A stretch of 26,314 bases of DNA from Chara braunii (taxonomy: Eukaryota > Streptophyta > Charophyceae > Charales > Characeae): NCBI GenBank assembly GCA_003427395.1, contig BFEA01000108.1, positions 119,968-146,281 of the forward strand, given 5' to 3'. The notes beneath the pieces were generated by a model. The model was not told the origin of the DNA and did no database searches. It saw only the letters and a program-made list of their open reading frames with translations. The translations under genes were made by a program, and so were the position numbers. The first letter of the stretch is position 1. Each line of letters starts with the position of its first letter. Shown here piece after piece: positions 1-8,546 of the stretch.

Positions 1-39
1 TTTTTTTTTTTTTTTTTTTTGGGTTTCTCTAATCTTTGC

Positions 40-100
40 ATGGCAGAGCCGCCCGCAAATGTAGGGTGCTCTGGGCGGCCCGGTTGGTTGCTTAGATTAT
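40..100 (-). repeat. Dispersed GGCCCGG-block repeat, copy 1 (minus orientation)
   Basis: It shares the core 'gggcggcccggttggt' and the trailing 'gcttag' with the copies near 3951-4018 and 4046-4090, and in reverse complement with 3446-3518. It is diverged and partial. Confidence 0.55.
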
Positions 101-565
101 TATTATTTGTTTTTACGAAAAAAAATTATATTTGACGTATATACTTTCTTGAGTTGCAAAAGCGAACAAGAAGGGGTGGGAACATGTTCGTCGTGATTCG
201 CAGGTCTATAAAAAAAAAAAAGCATGTTATGAATAAAAAATAAATTGAACAATTTTTTTTATTTTTTATTTTTAACAAAACAATCGGGAGTTGGGCATGG
301 CGTCCCTTATATTTTGGTGTCAGAAATCGGGCCTAGCGTCCCTAAAAAAACAAAATGTGGTTCTTATTTAGGGTTAAACATCATCGATCAAACCCAGAAT
401 TTGAACCACTATATGTCACAAACCGTATGTAAAAAAATATTAACGAAGAAAGCAAATCAACCAATGTCTCGCCCTCTCTCTCACTCTATATATACATGTG
501 TATACGATGTTCCCAGACCGAACGAACGGAGGCCATTAAGCTGACCTCGAACGTTCGGTTGTTCG

Positions 566-583
566 GGTCCCCGTACGGGGACC
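566..583. repeat. 18-bp perfect palindrome
   Basis: GGTCCCCGTACGGGGACC reads identically on both strands. It lies in a GC-rich island with further CGAACGTTCG-type inverted motifs (548-590), surrounded by AT-rich DNA. A hairpin or a restriction or binding palindrome is possible; function is unknown. Confidence 0.8.
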
Positions 584-609
584 GAACCTTAAGGGGTTTA
601 GACCCTAAA

Positions 610-785
610 AATATTTTGGCACCTAAATATATTTTTTTTTTCTGGATTTTTTTTTTGTGAGTTCTTTGTGATGTAAGGTATAAACCTCTTAATTTTCAAA
701 ACATTATGTTCAGCAAAAACAAAATACAAAATCGTTAAAAATGGTGGTGTCAAAACTTGCTTGCCCACTCAGTAATTTGTTTTCT
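610..785 (+). repeat. Dispersed repeat B, copy 1
   Basis: This stretch reads T-rich, then 'gtgagttctttgtgatgta', then 'atggtggtgtcaa', then 'cccactcagtaattt'. The same order of blocks recurs at 13130-13300 inside the insertion in the large retroelement, and its right-hand half recurs at 925-973. This shows a mobile or amplified family rather than a chance AT-rich match. Confidence 0.6.
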
Positions 786-924
786 CTCTCTTTTCTCTTT
801 TTATTTTTTCATTATTTTGGGACATGAAAAAAATTATTTTTTTCAAACTTTATTTCTAGATTTTCTATTGTGTAAGATACACATATATAAATTTTCATGG
901 CATTTGTCACAACAAAAGCAAATT

Positions 925-973
925 AAAAATCGCCAAAGATGGTGGTGTGAATGCTCGTCCACTCAATAATTTC
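925..973 (+). repeat. Dispersed repeat B, partial copy 2
   Basis: It contains 'aaaatcgccaaagatggtgg' followed by 'ctcgtccactcaataattt'. It matches 729-779 and 13246-13298 with a few substitutions. Confidence 0.6.
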
Positions 974-1175
974 ATTCTTGTTTTATTTTTTCTAATTTTC
1001 ATTATTATTATTTATTTTTGGTGTTTAATTTTGATTTCAAATTTGGTAAAGAATTTGATTGTAACACTAAGGCAAATATTGTTCAGTTTATTCTTTTGCA
1101 TAACATATATTTCTTTTAGAGTCCTTGGAATTCTTTTTTTTTTTTTTTTGGATGGGGGGGGTTGCGTTTGGCTTA

Positions 1176-1385
1176 ATGGCCGAACACGTCGAGAGGGGGT
1201 GCCGAACGTGCGGGCGTTCGGGTTCGGGCGTTCGGCCCGTCTCGAACGCCGGCAACCCTACGGATCTATCAATGATCCGAATGGCCGAACGTGTCTAGAG
1301 GGGGCGCCGAACGTGCAGGCGTTCAAGTTCGGGCGTTCAGCCCGTCCCGAACTCCGGCAACCCTACGGATCTATCAATAATATAT
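1176..1385 (+). repeat. 105-bp tandem duplication
   Basis: Two adjacent units begin with 'atggccgaac' at 1176 and 1281, and both end in 'caaccctacggatctatcaa'. The units differ at several positions, including CG to CA or TG changes. Because 105 is a multiple of three, the frame stays open across both units, giving a spurious two-repeat ORF. Confidence 0.85.
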
Positions 1386-1520
1386 CTATCTGTATTCCAA
1401 CTTAACGCACAACACCACTAAAGGGATTCTCATCAACAAAAAGAAAAATCAGACAAAGCTAAAAATAATGTCAAAAAAAAAAAAAAACTACCAGAAAACT
1501 ATTAACCCTAATCCAATGTA

Positions 1521-1568
<48 letters not shown>

Positions 1569-1571
1569 ATC

Positions 1572-1616
<45 letters not shown>

Positions 1617-1632
1617 ATATCTATATATCTAT
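1521..1632. repeat. Compound microsatellite (CT)n then (CTAT)n
   Basis: About 45 bp of near-pure CT dinucleotides is followed directly by about 60 bp of CTAT tetranucleotides with a short ATAT interruption. The apparent Ser/Leu-rich ORF across it is a repeat artefact. Confidence 0.95.
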
Positions 1633-1845
1633 CTGTGTGCTCGAACGAAACAAAATGAGAGTCGGTCAAAATTAGCGACGATTCGAAAAACGAAATTGAC
1701 ATCACGCCGAAGTAGGAGCTATAACAACAGCGAAGAATCTCGTTTGCAGCTTGAAGCCCGTTGTCATGCACATCGAAATTCTTAACCAGATTTTAAATTA
1801 AAATTAAAATTAAAATTATGGGATAATTTACAAAATACCTAGCCT

Positions 1846-2000
1846 ACTAGCTGGGCCGCTCGGGTCAACCTATTTTCCCGGACGGCCAGCCCATGCAAGG
1901 ACTAAGGAAGATCCTTGAAAAAAAAAAAAAAAAGTTATGTAGAATAATAAAGTGAACGATTTTTGCTTGAAGGTCATATCGAAATTCTTTACTATGATGA
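1846..2000 (+). repeat. Dispersed GGCCCGG-block repeat, long copy 2
   Basis: It carries 'gccgctcgggtcaacctatt', 'ttcccggacggcc', 'gcaaggacta', a poly-A run, then 'gaaggtcatatcgaaattc'. The same blocks in the same order occur at 3446-3625, defining a unit of about 155-180 bp. Confidence 0.7.
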
Positions 2001-2221
2001 GTACAGCGAGAGTCAGCAAAGACTTACCAAGAACGCATGCACACGTAGCCACACAAACCACGACAATAATATGTGAAAAAAGTCTTGAATTAAGAATAAG
2101 ATATGAACATCTTAGCTCATCACTTGTAGTCGCTCATGGAAACCATAGCCGACTACACTTCCACCGCCGCCTCTTTACTGCATTTAAAATAAAAAATAAA
2201 GTTAAAAAAATCATGTTTATT

Positions 2222-2345
2222 TCTTTTGGCCCGGCAACGCAACTGACCCCGGACCATTCTGGTAGTCTAGCAAAATACCTTTGAAGATCATCACGTTCGG
2301 ACAAACCTGCCCAAGTGGGCATCTTGCATGATTCCCAGGTGTGCA
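2222..2345 (+). repeat. Related dispersed repeat with a 'ccggaccattctggtag' block
   Basis: The block at 2249-2270 recurs in reverse complement at about 3222-3243 (taccagagtggtccgag) and in weaker form at 3371-3395 and 3692-3721. It appears to be a sister of the GGCCCGG-block family, as it also ends in a cytosine-rich stretch followed by poly-A. Confidence 0.5.
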
Positions 2346-2379
2346 AAAAAAAATAAAAAATAAAAGCACTTTCATTTTT

Positions 2380-3220
2380 TTCGGCATTTTTCGAAAAGAC
2401 CCTGAATATAGCTTTATTTTTCTTTTTGCGAGTGGGTTGTCGAAGGGGGGGGAGAGGGGTATAAATTAGTCTTAGAGGGGCTAAAGGAGTGTAAAGGGGA
2501 TGTCTTAGTATGAATCTTTTATTTATTTTTTCGTCTCCGATTTTGTGAGGAATTATACCGTGCCCCTCAGCCAAAAATAATTTATATTGCAATTTTTAAA
2601 AATATTTTTTTATATATATTTTTTATTATTTTAATTTAATTATTTTTTGTGCTTCCGGAACCCTACATGGGGGTCATCTGTGGTTGGGCATCCGAGCATG
2701 TACATGAGCATAAGTTAGGTGTTGACCGCTCTGAAAAACAACCTGGCAGTATATGCTCATAAGTTGAAATTTGTGTCAAAATGTCCGGAAAAAAATGTAG
2801 GCAGAGTTAAATGTTCCTCTAAAGAAAAGAATATTTGATGAGATCCTTCTCGCATCGGTTTAACCCCATCTTTGCAATGTACCCCGATCCCTTATTGTCT
2901 CAAATTTGCAAAATGCCCCTGCAAAAGACTGCGCTTTCCTATACAAGATTGCAAAAGACAAAGATTCAAAAAATAAGTTTCGGATTATGAATTCGTACAA
3001 CCTCATAGGGGCATAATACAAATTTTGTCCGAAAATGGCATTTCGCTCTACCCACATCTTTTATGGGCATTTTGGCATATATGTCAACGTATTTTTTCAA
3101 CCTCCTGATAAATGCCGGAAATTTCGACAAAACAACATGTTAAATTTTGTCTTTTGTTGTTATTAATTCCCTCTCTTCCTATGCTTTACTGGGCGACTTC
3201 GTTTAACGATATGTATATTA
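2380..3220. other. Intervening AT-rich sequence, nothing identified
   Basis: I see no convincing coding frame, RNA gene or repeat copy here apart from A/T runs and a purine-rich patch at 2437-2500. The longest frames lack domain-like composition. Confidence 0.5.
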
Positions 3221-3445
3221 AGCTACCAGAGTGGTCCGAGAAACGTGTCTGATCGGACAAAAAGAAAAAAACATAATTTTTTTTATTTTTTTTTAAATAC
3301 GATTGGAACTTCGATGTGAACTTGAGGCAAAAGTTATTCATATTAATTTCCTGTATAATATATATTTTTTTAGGCTACCAAAATGGTATTGGTCCACTTC
3401 CCCTGTCAGGCCAAAACTAAATAAATAATAATAATAATAAAAAAC

Positions 3446-3625
3446 TAGGCTACCAACCAAGCTGCCCGGGTCACCATTTTCCCAGGCGGCCCGGCCGTGT
3501 AAGGACTCTGGGAAGGTCGCAAAAAAAAAAAAAAAAACCCTAAAAAATCTGAAAAATAGTTCTTTTATTTTAAAAAACAAACTGCACAACTTTTACCTCA
3601 AGGTCATATCAAAATTCGTTGCCAA
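3446..3625 (+). repeat. Dispersed GGCCCGG-block repeat, long copy 3
   Basis: The order is 'aggctaccaaccaagctgcc', 'gggtcaccattttcccag', 'gcggcccggccgtg', 'taaggactctgggaagg', poly-A, then 'tttacctcaaggtcatatc'. It is the best-preserved plus-orientation copy and is homologous to 1846-2000. In reverse complement it matches 3850-3912, 3951-4018 and 4046-4090. Confidence 0.75.
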
Positions 3626-3849
3626 ATTAAAAAAAAATATATTAATAATTTTAATTTTATTTATTTTTATTTTTTTTTGCCCGACCGTGCAAGTGGTCCA
3701 AGGCCACAATGGTAGCATAGAAAAAAAATAATTTAAATATTGACCCTGAGGCAAAAGTTGTCCAGTTTATTTTTCAAGATAGCACAGTGTTTTTTTTTTA
3801 ATTCTTTTTTTTTTTTTTTTTTTTGTGGGTGAGAACTTTCCTCATCGTT

Positions 3850-3912
3850 CCACGACCGGGCCGTCCGAGAAAAGAGGGTGACTCGGGCGGCTCAACTGTT
3901 AGCCTAGTTTTT
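3850..3912 (-). repeat. Dispersed GGCCCGG-block repeat, copy 4 (inverted)
   Basis: The blocks 'gaccgggccgtccgag', 'gggtgactcgggcggc' and 'gttagcctag' are the reverse complement of blocks in 3446-3518. Confidence 0.7.
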
Positions 3913-3950
3913 TTTCGGATTTTTATGTTTTTGTGGATTTGTTTTTTCCA

Positions 3951-4018
3951 CTGGTCCTTGTATGGGCGGATTGCTAAAAAAAATAGGGTGAACTGGGTGG
4001 CCCGGTTGGTAGCCTAAT
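3951..4018 (-). repeat. Dispersed GGCCCGG-block repeat, copy 5 (inverted)
   Basis: The blocks 'tatgggcggattgct', 'atagggtgaactgggtggcc' and 'cggttggtagccta' mirror 3446-3518. Together with copy 3 it forms an imperfect inverted repeat across about 500 bp. Confidence 0.75.
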
Positions 4019-4045
4019 ATACATGTATATTTATATTTTGTTTTG

Positions 4046-4090
4046 AATGGCCGGACTGCTTGGAAAAATAGGGTGAATTGGGCGGCCCGA
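4046..4090 (-). repeat. Dispersed GGCCCGG-block repeat, copy 6, cut by the LTR
   Basis: It reads 'atggccggactgcttgg', then 'atagggtgaattgggcggcc' and 'cga', after which copies 1 and 5 continue into 'ttggt'. Here the match stops exactly where TGTCGATCGG of the LTR begins. The repeat copy was interrupted by the retroelement, which fixes the outer boundary at 4090/4091. Confidence 0.75.
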
Positions 4091-4403
4091 TGTCGATCGG
4101 TAGAAGGGCTCTGCCGACCTCCAACACATACCCTATGCATCGCGCCGCGTCTGTCACCCACGGGAGGGTTGGTTGGGGCTCCTGTAATCTGCAAATGCCA
4201 CGTCAGTACACATTCAAGACAAAGTGCCGCTCAGACTGACTCGATGCCATGCGATACAAGTCTCAAAGAGTAGGCAGGAAAAAAAACAATATAAGAGTCT
4301 CCATTCAGTCAAGTACAATGAGGTGCTCCGCACAGTTCCCGATCCCGGGTGAAGACCCCCTGTCTATATGCATAGGGTCAGTTTGAGATCCTACGGAACG
4401 CGT
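4091..4403 (-). repeat. 3' LTR (terminal part) of the large minus-strand retroelement
   Basis: This 313-bp stretch aligns without gaps to 20834-21146, with roughly 26 differences counted by eye. The central portion (about 4205-4360) is nearly identical. It begins with TGTC on the plus strand, that is, it ends in GACA on the coding strand, the expected CA terminus. Homology ends abruptly after 'acggaacgcgt'. No TG start is visible at that end on the minus strand, so the true LTR may be longer and part of the 5' portion (U3) may be missing or replaced here. No target-site duplication could be matched. Confidence 0.85.
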
Positions 4404-4410
4404 AGATAAC

Positions 4411-4432
4411 CTCCGCCTAACTCTCCCCCTCA
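4411..4432 (-). promoter_or_regulatory. Candidate polypurine tract next to the 3' LTR
   Basis: On the minus strand this reads as a purine-rich run (GAGGGGGAGAG and GGCGGAGG separated by TTA) immediately upstream of the shared LTR block. Its position suits a plus-strand primer. The missing TG at the adjoining LTR edge keeps confidence low. Confidence 0.3.
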
Positions 4433-4596
4433 CGAGGACTCGCCGATACCTCGCACGCCTGTCCCACGGAATGGTGCTTGAACTCTCTGTGTCAGACGTC
4501 TCATCCTGCGCCCATCGAGGCCATAGCTCAAGCTCAGTCGAGACCATGCCTTACTGGGAACCCGATCCGACAAGACAACGCTCCAGGGGCCTGTTC

Positions 4597-5100
4597 GCGG
4601 AAGTACCCCTTCAAAGGCCCTGTTCGCGGTACCTCTTCAAGGGTCCGGTTCGTGAGTGCACCTCTTTGGACTGGTTCTAAACCGCCATGCGGCCCCTCGG
4701 AAACCCGTAACACAAAGTACCCGTTCGGAAGGCTCGGTTCAGAATTGTATCCTTTGGGCGTTCACGAGCCTCAAGTTGACCAACCACTTCCTCTAGACCG
4801 TCGTGAACCACCTAGGGAATTTGAATCACGAAGTACCTGTTCGGAAGGCCCGGTTCAGAAACGTACCCTTTGGGCGTCCACGAGCCTCAAGTTGACCAAC
4901 CACTGCCTCTAGACCGTCGTGAGCCACCTAGGGAATCCAAAACGCGAAGTACCTGTTCGGAAGGCCCGGTTTGGAAACGTGCCCTTAGGGAGTCCCCGAG
5001 CCTTAAGATGACCGGTCTATGTTCCCAAGCTGTCATGAGCCCTTTCGGTAACCCGAGTCGCCAAGTGCCTGGTCAAAAAAACCGATTCGAATCGTAAAGC
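4597..5100. repeat. Tandem array, ~116-bp unit, about 4 copies
   Basis: Units begin near 4597, 4713, 4829, 4946 and 5061 with variants of 'gaagtacctgttcggaaggc'. Units two and three also share 'tcaagttgaccaaccact' and 'cctctagaccgtcgtga'. The first and last units are the most diverged, as expected for array edges. It lies between the end of pol and the 3' LTR. Confidence 0.85.
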
Positions 5101-5104
5101 CGAC

Positions 5105-5640
5105 TTCACGGTCGCACCTCTTCACAACGTACCTCTTAGAAAGCCCACTTCACGGTCGTACCTCTTCACAACGTACCTCTTAGAAAGCCCACTTCACGGT
5201 CGTACCTCTTTGTGGACGTACCTCTTGGAAAGTCCACTTCACGGTCGTGCCTCTTCGCGGACGTACCTCTTGGAAAACCCACTTCACGGTCGTACCTCTT
5301 CGCGGACGTACGTCTTGGAAAACCCGCTTCACAACCGTACCTCTTCGCGGACGTAGCTCTTGGGAAGCCCGCTTCACAACCGTACCTCTTCGTGGACGTA
5401 CCTCTTGGAAAACCCGCTTCACAACCGTACCTCTTCGCGGACGTAGGTCTTAGGAAGCCCGCTTCACAACCGTACCTCTTTCCGGACGTACCTCTTGGAA
5501 AACCCGCTTCGCAACCGTACCTCTTCGCGGACGTAGCTCTTGGGAAGCCCGCTTCACAACCGTACCTCTTCGCGGACGTACCTCTTGGTAAGCCCGCTTC
5601 ACGATCGTGCCTCTTCTCAAACGTACCTCTTAGTTGGCCT
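5105..5640. repeat. Tandem array, 45-bp unit, about 12 copies
   Basis: The unit is built from two 'cgtacctctt' half-motifs, for example 'cgtacctcttcgcggacgta' and 'gctcttgggaagcccgcttc'. The period is exactly 45 bp, which keeps three reading frames open on the two strands and creates a false 15-residue-repeat protein on each. Early units carry 'cacttcacggtcg', later ones 'cgcttcacaaccg', so two unit subtypes are spatially separated. Confidence 0.9.
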
Positions 5641-5699
5641 GGTTCAAGAACGTCCGGGTGTCTTGCTTTGGGCGCACATCCTCTTTCGTAAGTACCCCG

Positions 5700-6065
5700 G
5701 TGGATGGCCTCCCTTCGGAAAGTGCCCCTTCGGTGAAGTGTCCCTCCGGTGAAGAGCCCTCTCCGGTAAAGCGCCCGTCCGGCGAAATGCCGTCCCGGTA
5801 CAAAGCGTCGTTGGGTGAAGTGCCCTTCAGTAAAGTGTCTCTTAGGTGAAGTACCCTCCCGGTAGAAAACCCTTTCAGTAGGGTGCCCCTTCCGGTAGAG
5901 AGCATCTCGTCAAGTGCTGCTTCGGTAATGTAACCCCTTGGCAAGGGCCCCCTTCGGTGAAGTGCCCTGGGTAAGTCGCCCCTTCAGTGAAATGTCCCCA
6001 GTGAATTGCCCGCTTCAGTGGAGTGTCCCCGGTAAAACGCCCTTCCGGTGAAGTGTCCCCGTAGG
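5700..6065. repeat. Degenerate minisatellite, ~16-bp unit, about 22 copies
   Basis: Variants of 'ccttcggtgaagtgcc' recur every 13-18 bp. Spacing is irregular and units are diverged, indicating an old array. It directly follows the 45-bp array, with about 60 bp of transition. Confidence 0.8.
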
Positions 6066-6359
6066 TAGAGCTCTGCCCGGTCTGCGCTCAAAGGTAATGC
6101 CTTGCGTAATCAGCGCGTCTGGCCTTCCCTAGCTGATGTGCGCTTGCACGCTGTTGGATGTAGCAGGCGCGCAAGCTTGCGCGAAGTCCGTTCATTCTCC
6201 TAATTCCTAGCTGGATGGTAACCTGGTTCCCCGCTGATTGTCGCACTAGAGATCAGTTCGTCGAAGAAGCCGAGCGGGGTGCTCCCGCTTCTATTCCGTG
6301 TACGCGCAGGTGTCCCCGCTCTTAGTTCATGGATAAGCATGGGTGATCCCGCTCTACAT
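6066..6359. other. Spacer between tandem arrays, no gene seen
   Basis: This is GC-rich sequence with short CG-rich inverted motifs (for example 'gcgcgcaagcttgcgcg' near 6169). Open frames occur on both strands, as expected at this base composition. I see no domain or repeat unit. Confidence 0.5.
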
Positions 6360-6900
6360 ATCTTCGCCGTCGCGCGAGTGCGCGCACGCGGTATCCTGCT
6401 CGCTGGTGTGCGCGCAATAGTTGGCAATATCCCGTCCGCGTGTTCCCTCTACCGCGGTGCGCGGTACCCCGCCTGCCCGTTCTCGCTAGCTCGTGGGTGC
6501 GCGCCCGACGTATGAGGTGTCTCGCCTGCTTGTCCCCTCTACCTCGCGGTTGCGCGCACAGAGTCACGTGCTTCCCCTGGTTGTCCCCGCTATCGCGCGG
6601 GTGCGTGCGCAGCCGCGCGTGGTGTCCTGCTCACGAGTGCGTGCACGATGTCCGCCCTGCTTGCCCCCGCTATCCCGTAGGTGCGCACACAGCGTGCGCG
6701 GTGTCTCACTCGCATGTCTCCGCTATCGCACGGGTGCGCGCGCATCGGCGCGCGATGTCCTGCCCGCGGGTGCGCGCACGGTGTCCGCCCTACTTGCCCC
6801 CGCTATCCCGTAGGTGCGCACACAGCGTGTGCGGTGTCTCGCTCCCATGTCCCCGCTATCGCACGGGTGCGCGCGCAGCAGCGTGCGGTGTGCCGTTCGT
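6360..6900. repeat. GC-rich tandem array, 133-bp unit with 79+54 sub-units
   Basis: 'tccccgctatcgcgcgggtg' and its variants start at 6584, 6717 and 6850, a period of 133 bp. A second sub-unit, 'cccccgctatcccgtaggtg', starts near 6663 and 6796. The unit is rich in alternating purine-pyrimidine GCGCGC/GTGCGCGC tracts. Several long ORFs on both strands here are composition artefacts. Confidence 0.8.
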
Positions 6901-7180
6901 GGATGCGTTGATGATTCGCACGCGTACACAGTAAAACGCATCGCCCCTTCCCGCTAGTACGCCGAATAGTCCGTGCGTGTACTCGCTAAAACGCGCCTCT
7001 CCTCTCTGCGGATGAGCTGATGACCCGTGGGTGTGCTTGCTGAAGGGCGCCTTTCCCTCTCGGAGGTGCGTTGATGGTCCGTGCCTGTGCACATGACAGT
7101 GCCCCTCTCCTCGCTGTTGGCGTGCTAGCGATCCGTGCGTGTCCTGTCGGCGCACGCGTAGAGTGTCCCCCGTGTAGCGT
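6901..7180. repeat. Tandem array, ~55-bp unit, about 5 copies
   Basis: Variants of 'gatggtccgtgcctgtgc' occur near 6910, 6966, 7018, 7072 and 7128. The spacing equals the short sub-unit of the preceding 133-bp array, so this array may be related to it. Confidence 0.65.
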
Positions 7181-7615
7181 GCCACTGTGTTAGTCCATCT
7201 CCTGCGTCCTTCCGTGCGCTTGTGGCTCTCCTGTCTGCGCGGTGTCCGCCTGTCCTTGAGCGAAGCCCCGTCTCGTGCGTGCGTTGCTCCTGCGTGTGTA
7301 GCGTGTTCGTGCCTCGTACGTGCTTGCGTCCTCGTCCGTCAGCATCTGGTCCGCACGCGCCTGATCCGTGTGTGCTCCACTCATGCGTGCCTTCCCACTC
7401 GTGCGAACTAGTCGTTACCCCTTGTTCGCGCGTGTCTGAAGTGTCCCTCGTCCTTCTCCCGTGCGCCTCTACTTGCGCATGGTCCAAGTGTCCATACCAT
7501 GCATACGAGAGGTGCCCTCCCGCTCGTGCACTTGCGGCGTCTTGTACGTGCCTGCCCTCCTCGTGCGCCAGTGCCGTGCGCCTCAATTCCCGCATGCGAG
7601 AAGTGTCCCAACTAA
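7181..7615. other. GC-rich sequence continuing the repeat zone
   Basis: Recurrent 'gtgcgt' and 'cgtgcg' words persist without a clean period, suggesting a decayed tandem array. Overlapping open frames occur on both strands. I do not accept a gene. Confidence 0.5.
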
Positions 7616-7683
7616 AGGCCCCGTTCAGTTTTTATACTTTGCCGGGCCCTTCCCTTCCCCTGTCCCACATTCCGGAGGCTGCC

Positions 7684-7870
7684 ACAAGTTGCAGCGCCCC
7701 GGTACCGAACCTATGCCAGAGCCTACCTGGGCCCTCGAAAGGTTTTTGTCGAGGAGGGCCTTTCTGTCGGGAACCAGACCTTTTGCAGCGCCCCGGTACC
7801 GGTCCCATTTTCGAACCTGCCCCGGGCCTATCTTGGTCTTGGTGGTCCCCATTCATAAGTGGTACCAGCC
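7684..7870. repeat. 96-bp direct duplication
   Basis: 'ttgcagcgccccggtaccg' occurs at about 7688 and again at about 7784, each followed by related 'cctgccccgggccta' or 'agcctacctgggccct' blocks. It is a two-copy repeat in the element's 3' non-coding region. Confidence 0.7.
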
Positions 7871-8546
7871 CCCCTTGTAAAAGTCACGCGGACCCTCCCA
7901 AGACTCTAGGCCGGGAGACCCATCTCCGAGCCCTAGGCCCGCACCGTTCTCCTCTTAGTGTCGAGGCCCCCGCGTAGGCCCAATCCCACCGCTTATTCGC
8001 GCAGGGTGTTCTCGAGAATCTGGTTACTCGAGGCAACTTTGGATACCGTCACCGCTCAAAACGCTCGTAGCCTCACGATAAACGCCCGGTGCCCCCATTC
8101 CCTCGACCATTTCGCCGGACTCTAGTATCATCTCGACATTTCACGGCTGTACCCTCTCGTCCAACCCCTCGGTAGTTGTCCGCTATGGTAGCCTCTTTGT
8201 GTTCGTCGGTAGCTTACGTCTTAGGTCCTCTTCGCAAAAATACCGTTGTTCAATGCTCGAGCCCATTTGAACTGAATGTCGTAGCCCGGCCACTCGTTCC
8301 GTCAACCTGTCGCGGCATTTTACCCGTGGTCGGTGAGCCCCTGTCATGTAGAAACCAACAAATAGAAACTTTGTAGCGCGCTCTTGTAAGAGAAGTAAAG
8401 GGCGGCGTAGGGTTGGAGCCAGCCGACAGCAGCCTCCCCCCTATTCGCGACGTCCCCGGCGAGCGATCTGGGTATATCCAGGAAAAGGGAGGAGAAAAGC
8501 TGACTCCTAATCTCTACCCATCAACCCAAGATTATCTTCTTTTTCC
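7871..8546 (-). other. Non-coding stretch immediately downstream of pol
   Basis: It lies directly after the pol stop on the minus strand and before the repeat arrays. It is not visibly repetitive and has no coding frame with recognisable content. I regard it as 3' untranslated sequence of the retroelement. Confidence 0.5.

Larger units (their letters stand above)
1..4090. other. AT-rich flank without genes, dense in dispersed repeats
   Basis: The stretch is dominated by A or T homopolymers (for example 1-20, 1131-1149, 3520-3537, 3789-3824) and short AT-rich spacers. The open frames here are short, low in complexity and run through microsatellites or poly-A/T, so I accept none as a gene. What it does hold is several diverged repeat families listed separately. 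It forms the left flank of the large minus-strand retroelement that begins at 4091. Confidence 0.7.

Noticed and set aside
1468-1785. 105-residue ORF over the CT/CTAT microsatellite
   Set aside because: Most of it is translated microsatellite.
4091-4403. Shared 313-bp block as a duplicated gene or structural RNA
   Set aside because: One copy abuts a primer binding site and both mark the ends of a retroelement, so LTR is the simpler explanation.
5212-5691. 159-residue plus-strand ORF with 15-residue repeats
   Set aside because: It is produced by a 45-bp non-coding tandem array. Frames on the opposite strand are open too, and the array lies in the retroelement's 3' non-coding zone.
6440-6934. 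164-residue plus-strand ORF and several overlapping minus-strand ORFs
   Set aside because: They come from the 133-bp tandem array; CG-rich composition lacks stop codons by chance.
7222-7977. 251-residue plus-strand ORF, Cys/Ser/Pro/Arg-rich
   Set aside because: GC-rich repeat zone with overlapping open frames on both strands. No domain-like hydrophobic pattern and no continuity with neighbours.
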